Shown here: positions 60,591-64,000 of the stretch, piece by piece | Position numbering within the stretch: position 1 is the first letter of the stretch | How the letters are laid out: every line of letters starts with the position of its first letter | NCBI RefSeq assembly: GCF_004341375.1 | Contig: NZ_SLXO01000006.1 | Location: 124,001 to 188,000 of the forward strand | Source of the DNA: Rhodothalassium salexigens DSM 2132 | GTDB lineage: Bacteria > Pseudomonadota > Alphaproteobacteria > Sphingomonadales > Rhodothalassiaceae | Length of the DNA stretch: 64,000 nt | Reading direction: 5' to 3' | Made by a program: the position numbers and the translations under genes | Notes under the pieces: model-generated | What the model was told of the DNA's origin: nothing | The model's database searches: none | What the model saw: the letters and a program-made list of their open reading frames with translations, nothing else

Positions 60591-61205
60591 GTGCATCCGG
60601 CGTTGTCGTCCCATCCGTTCCAGACCGTCTGGGCGCACTGGTCGTCGTTGCGCACCGGCACTGATCTGCCGGCCAAGCGCGACCTCAACCCGGCGGCCCT
60701 CAAGACGGTGCTGCCCAACGTGGTCCTGCTGGAGCGCGCGGCGACCGACCGCTTCGTCTATCGGCTGGCCGGCACCGCCTTCGCCGAACGGTTGAGCTAC
60801 AATCCAACCGGGCAGAACCTGATCGACCAACTGGACCCGGCGGTACGGGATTGGTCGATTACCTGGTTCAACCGGTCGCTCGACGAGAGGTTCGGCGCGC
60901 TGTCCGAGTATTCGGCCGAATATTATACCGGTCGGGTCAACAAGGTGGCATCGCTGTATCTGCCGTTGCGCGACGCCACGGGCGCCGTCAGCTTGTTTCT
61001 GGCGGTTAACTGGCCACTCGAAATGCTCAGCTACAAACCCGCCGGCGCGGTCAGCCGCATCGGCACCGATCTGCTCACCGTCGAGCCGCTGGACCTGGGC
61101 TTCGGCGTCCCCGACCTGCCCCGCACCCCCGAGCGCCCCGGCGTCGGGCGAGGCAGCGGCCCTGACGCAGACACCGTATACTCGGACAGCCATGCCCAGC
61201 GCTGA
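60591..61205 (+). CDS. PAS_5-type sensor-like protein
   Basis: A 204-residue protein with a PAS-like fold of the PAS_5 (DUF1488-like) kind: VWAHWSSLRTGTDLPAKRDLNPAALKTVLPNVVLLER then FVYRLAGTAFAERLSYNPTGQNL, and a beta strand run VASLYLPLRDATGAVSLFLAVN. Function unknown, perhaps small-molecule sensing. GTG 60591 has AAGGAG seven bases upstream; an earlier TTG lacks a ribosome site. C-terminal 30 residues are disordered-looking. Same strand as the methyltransferase upstream, 118 bases away. Confidence 0.75.
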   Translation: MHPALSSHPFQTVWAHWSSLRTGTDLPAKRDLNPAALKTVLPNVVLLERAATDRFVYRLAGTAFAERLSYNPTGQNLIDQLDPAVRDWSITWFNRSLDERFGALSEYSAEYYTGRVNKVASLYLPLRDATGAVSLFLAVNWPLEMLSYKPAGAVSRIGTDLLTVEPLDLGFGVPDLPRTPERPGVGRGSGPDADTVYSDSHAQR

Positions 61206-61291
61206 GCGCAGCATCGCCCGGCGTCAGCGGCGAAAACCCGGCGCAAAACCCCTGTGCCTCTGGCCAGTCGCCCCCAAACGGCCCCCAGGGG

Positions 61292-62842
61292 TCAGCCGGC
61301 CCCGTCGACCCCGACCGGCTGCGTGACCGACCGTTGTCCCGGTACCTGGGCACGGACCGCCACATACTCGCGCGGGTCGAGGCGCGCGGTCTGTCGTCGG
61401 AAGCCCACGGTGAAGCCCGGCCAGAGGGTCACATTCTTGCCGTCGGCGGCCTGATACCAACTGGTACATCCCCCCGTCTGCCACACCGTGCGCGCCAGGC
61501 GCCTTTGAACCCAGGCGTTATAGCGCGCCTGCACATCCGCCCGCACGTCGAGAGCCGGCACCCGGAGCGTGTCCATCCGGTCGAGCGCGCTCAACACATA
61601 CCGGATCTGCGACTCGATGATGAAGATGATCGAACTGTGACCGAGGCCGGTATTGGGCCCGACCAGCAGGAACAGATTGGGAAAGCCGCTGACCGTGGTG
61701 CCGCGATGAGCCTCGGCGCCGGTATCGGCCCAGGCGGCGGCCAGCGTCCGCCCGCCCCGGCCGGTCACCGCCATATCGTCCAGCGGCTCGGTGGCGCGAA
61801 AACCGGTACCCAGGATCAGCGCGTCGGCCGGCCGCTCGACGCCCGCGGTATCGATCACGCCGCCGGCGGTCACGCCCGCGATCCGGTCGGTGATCAGATC
61901 CACATGGTCGCGTTGCAGGGCCGGGTAGTAATCGTCGGACAGCAACACCCGCTTGCAGCCCAGGCGATAATCGGGGGTCAGCCTGGCGCGCAAATCGGGA
62001 TCGGCCACCTGGGCGTGCAGGAACCGTTCCGCGCCCCACTGAAAGGCGCGCAACAGCCCCGGCATCCGTGTAAAGCCGATGGCGCGCCATTCGAGTGACC
62101 AATAGATGAACCCCCGGTGCAGCTTCTGCGCCACCGGCAGCCGCCGATAAAGCCCGCGCATCCAGTCCGGCACCCGATAGTCGAGCCGTGGGATGATCCA
62201 CGGCGGCGTGCGCTGATAAACGTCCAGATGCGCCACCCGACGCGCGATTTCGGGCACGAACTGGATGGCGCTGGCGCCAGTGCCGATCACCGCCACCCGC
62301 TTGGCCCTCAAATCGACACCATGGTCCCAGCGCGCCGAATGGAACACCGGCCCTGCGAACCGGTCGAGACCCGGCAAGTCAGGCCAGGCCGGTTTGTTGA
62401 GCGGCCCGGTACCGGCGACCACCACCCGCGCGGTCCGGCGCGCGCCGTCGGCGGTGGTGATCAGCCATCGCGCCCGCGCCTCGTCCCAGTCGAGCGCCAC
62501 CACCCGCTGGCCAAAGCGCAGAAACGGCCGAATGGCGAAATCCTCGGCACAGCGCTCCATATAGCGGCGGATCTCGGCTTGACCCGAATAGGCATGGCTC
62601 CAATCGGGGTTGGGCGCGAACGAGAAGGAATAGAGCTGGGACGGGACATCGCAGGCGCAGCCGGGATAGGTGTTGTCGCGCCAAGTGCCGCCGAGGCCCT
62701 CGCTGCGCTCCAGCACGACGAAGTCGTCGCGGTTCGCCTGGCGCAGCTTGATCGCCATGCCAAGGCCCGCAAAACCCGCGCCGATGATCGCCACGTCGGT
62801 GTGCGGCACCGGCTTGCCACCGCTCGCGCCGTCGTCCGCCAT
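61292..62842 (-). CDS. flavin monooxygenase, Baeyer-Villiger type
   Basis: A 516-residue FAD/NADPH enzyme. FAD site IIGAGFAGLGMAIKL, NADPH site VAVIGTGASAIQFVPEI, and between them FAGPVFHSARWD, the FxGxxxHxxxW fingerprint of Baeyer-Villiger monooxygenases. WRDNTYPGCACDVPSQLYSFSF is also typical. Substrate (cyclic, aromatic or steroid ketone) is not predictable. Divergent from the CHAD gene by 202 bases. Confidence 0.9.
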   Translation of the reverse strand: MADDGASGGKPVPHTDVAIIGAGFAGLGMAIKLRQANRDDFVVLERSEGLGGTWRDNTYPGCACDVPSQLYSFSFAPNPDWSHAYSGQAEIRRYMERCAEDFAIRPFLRFGQRVVALDWDEARARWLITTADGARRTARVVVAGTGPLNKPAWPDLPGLDRFAGPVFHSARWDHGVDLRAKRVAVIGTGASAIQFVPEIARRVAHLDVYQRTPPWIIPRLDYRVPDWMRGLYRRLPVAQKLHRGFIYWSLEWRAIGFTRMPGLLRAFQWGAERFLHAQVADPDLRARLTPDYRLGCKRVLLSDDYYPALQRDHVDLITDRIAGVTAGGVIDTAGVERPADALILGTGFRATEPLDDMAVTGRGGRTLAAAWADTGAEAHRGTTVSGFPNLFLLVGPNTGLGHSSIIFIIESQIRYVLSALDRMDTLRVPALDVRADVQARYNAWVQRRLARTVWQTGGCTSWYQAADGKNVTLWPGFTVGFRRQTARLDPREYVAVRAQVPGQRSVTQPVGVDGAG

Positions 62843-62941
62843 GCTTGCCCGCTCCCTTCATCCTTGAAAAGAATGAGCCCAGCTCGCAAGCCCGTCAATG
62901 GCGGTCCGCTGTTGCACGGCGGTCGCGTTTGTTACATGTTT

Positions 62942-62954
62942 GTGACAATATCAC
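62942..62954. promoter_or_regulatory. possible operator GTGA-N5-TCAC
   Basis: Perfect dyad GTGA, CAATA, TCAC, in the AT-richer gap between the divergent monooxygenase and CHAD genes; such a site would suit a TetR- or GntR-family repressor. No regulator gene is adjacent. Confidence 0.35.
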
Positions 62955-63044
62955 GGATCTTGTCAGGGAATCCGCGTCGGGGCCAAGCTTGTGCCGAGAC
63001 CGTCGCTTCCGCCCCACACGAAAGACAGTCACAGCCCCCGCACC

Positions 63045-64000
63045 ATGGAAGACATCAAACAGTTCCCGATCGATGCCGCGCACGCCCAAGGTGCCGGCAG
63101 CCAGGCCCTGATCGACCTGGTGGCCGAGGTCACGGGCGCCGTCGCCGACCCGCCCGAAGCCATCGAATGCGTCTATTTGGACACCTTCGACTGGCGCCTG
63201 TATGCCGCCGACAGCGTGCTCGAAGCGGTGCGGGACAGCCGCGGCTGGGCGCTGACCTGGAGCGTGCTCGGCGACGGGCGCACGCTGGGGCGGCTGCGCG
63301 CCGACCGGTGCCCCGTGTTCGCCTCGGATATCGAGCCGGCGCCGGCGCGCGCGCGCCTCGCCGCGACAATGGATATCCGCGCGCTGATGGAACGGGTGCG
63401 GGTCCGGCTCAACCGGCAGCCCTTGGCGCGGCGCAACGATGACGACAAAACCGTGGTGCGGCTGGCCCTGGTGGAAGGCACCGCGGTCGACCCCGAGACC
63501 GGCGACGAGGCGACGCTGAGCGCGCGGGTCACGGTGCAGCCGGTGCGCGGCTATGACAAAGCCTATGACCGGATCGTGGCCCGGCTGACCGACCGTTTCG
63601 GCGCGGCGGTGGAAACCGGCCCGTTGATGGTCTCGGCGTTGGCCGCCATCGGCCGGACGCCGGGCGACTATAGTTCCAAGATCCGGCTGGCGCTGGCCCG
63701 CGGCACGCCGGCGGAAACCGCGCTCAAGGACGTGTGCCAGACCCTGCTGCGGGTCATGGAACGCAATGTGGACGGCGTTCTGGCCGACACCGACAGCGAA
63801 TTTCTGCACGATTTCCGCGTCGCCGTACGCCGCACACGCACCGCCCTGACCCAGGCCAAGGGGGTGTTCCCCGAGGCCATGCGCCGCCGCTTCGCCGACG
63901 ATTTCCGGTGGCTCGGGCAATTGACCGGCCCGAAACGCGATCTTGATGTGTTCCGCCTCGACGTGCCGGGCTATCAGGACCGGCTCCCCGACGACCAGGC
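63045..64000 (+). CDS. CHAD domain protein, incomplete at window end
   Basis: The frame starts at ATG 63045 and stays open to the last base (318 codons seen). The N-terminal half resembles a CYTH triphosphate-tunnel domain (ECVYLDTFDWRLYAADS) but lacks its opening ExExK. From about residue 215 a CHAD domain starts: TALKDVCQTLLRVMERNVDG, then LHDFRVAVRRTRTALTQAKG with the conserved His and Arg cluster, and LTGPKRDLDVFRLDV. CHAD proteins bind polyphosphate. The C-terminus is outside the window. Confidence 0.88.
   Translation, partial: MEDIKQFPIDAAHAQGAGSQALIDLVAEVTGAVADPPEAIECVYLDTFDWRLYAADSVLEAVRDSRGWALTWSVLGDGRTLGRLRADRCPVFASDIEPAPARARLAATMDIRALMERVRVRLNRQPLARRNDDDKTVVRLALVEGTAVDPETGDEATLSARVTVQPVRGYDKAYDRIVARLTDRFGAAVETGPLMVSALAAIGRTPGDYSSKIRLALARGTPAETALKDVCQTLLRVMERNVDGVLADTDSEFLHDFRVAVRRTRTALTQAKGVFPEAMRRRFADDFRWLGQLTGPKRDLDVFRLDVPGYQDRLPDDQ

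Overview
The window looks like chromosomal DNA of a free-living alphaproteobacterium. By eye the G+C content is near 70%. The evidence is the gene order folK, rpoZ, rsh, pyrE, pdxJ, acpS, lepB, rnc, era, a multifunctional CysG, a ferredoxin-type CysI next to DUF934 and DUF2849, intracellular PHB depolymerase, a XerC-type recombinase, and an intergenic palindrome of the TTGCGAGC/GCAATCCA type. A Rhodospirillales-like relative would fit; I cannot go finer. No phage, plasmid, transposase or CRISPR signature was found. Coding density is high and there is one RNA gene with certain identity, tRNA-Phe.

Layout. 0.2-9.1 kb (minus): housekeeping block for folate (folK), RNA polymerase omega (rpoZ), ppGpp (rsh), pyrimidines (pyrE), PLP (pdxJ), acyl carrier protein activation (acpS), signal peptidase, RNase III and Era, with promoters readable before rpoZ and rsh. 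9.1-15.6 kb: NYN-domain protein, family 5 uracil-DNA glycosylase, two alpha/beta hydrolases, a nitrilase, a CPBP membrane protease, a probably leaderless small Cys-rich exported protein and cyanase; the nitrilase and cyanase suggest use or detoxification of nitrile, cyanide or cyanate nitrogen. 15.8-17.9 kb: exported S9 peptidase. 18.0-22.9 kb (minus): assimilatory sulfur operon cysG, DUF2849, cysI, DUF934, cysH. 23-27.5 kb: DUF6491-like protein, prolyl oligopeptidase, glyoxalase II and hisI. 27.7-33 kb: recO, parC, a palindromic repeat, an Uup-type ABC-F ATPase. 33-41.9 kb: universal stress protein, PepSY/response regulator/kinase operon, crotonase, phosphomannomutase, cytidine deaminase, and a divergent pair of hydroxybutyrate-dehydrogenase-like SDR and PHB depolymerase. 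42-46.8 kb: RidA-like, gatA-gatC, GNAT, DUF3089 lipase-like, ruvX. 46.9-50.4 kb: S10 carboxypeptidase, a candidate sigma-54-driven small RNA, OmpA-type lipoprotein, DUF6134 protein. 50.7-53.5 kb: an iron(III) ABC transporter in which permease and periplasmic binding protein are one continuous reading frame. 53.7-64 kb: transaldolase-type aldolase, xerC, tRNA-Phe, a hybrid kinase, di-heme peroxidase, O-methyltransferase, PAS-like protein, flavin monooxygenase and a CHAD protein cut by the window end.

Most notable: (1) the in-frame permease-binding protein fusion, with an internal ribosome site and signal peptide retained; (2) a perfectly spaced GG-N10-GC sigma-54 promoter, with repeated upstream GTC...GAC dyads, that reads into a roughly 145-nt untranslated segment ending in a strong terminator; (3) three enzyme-family members that lack canonical catalytic residues (SDR Tyr to Glu, crotonase without both Glu, RidA without Arg); (4) short-period in-frame repeats at the ends of several genes. 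Promoter, operator and small RNA calls are read from sequence patterns only.
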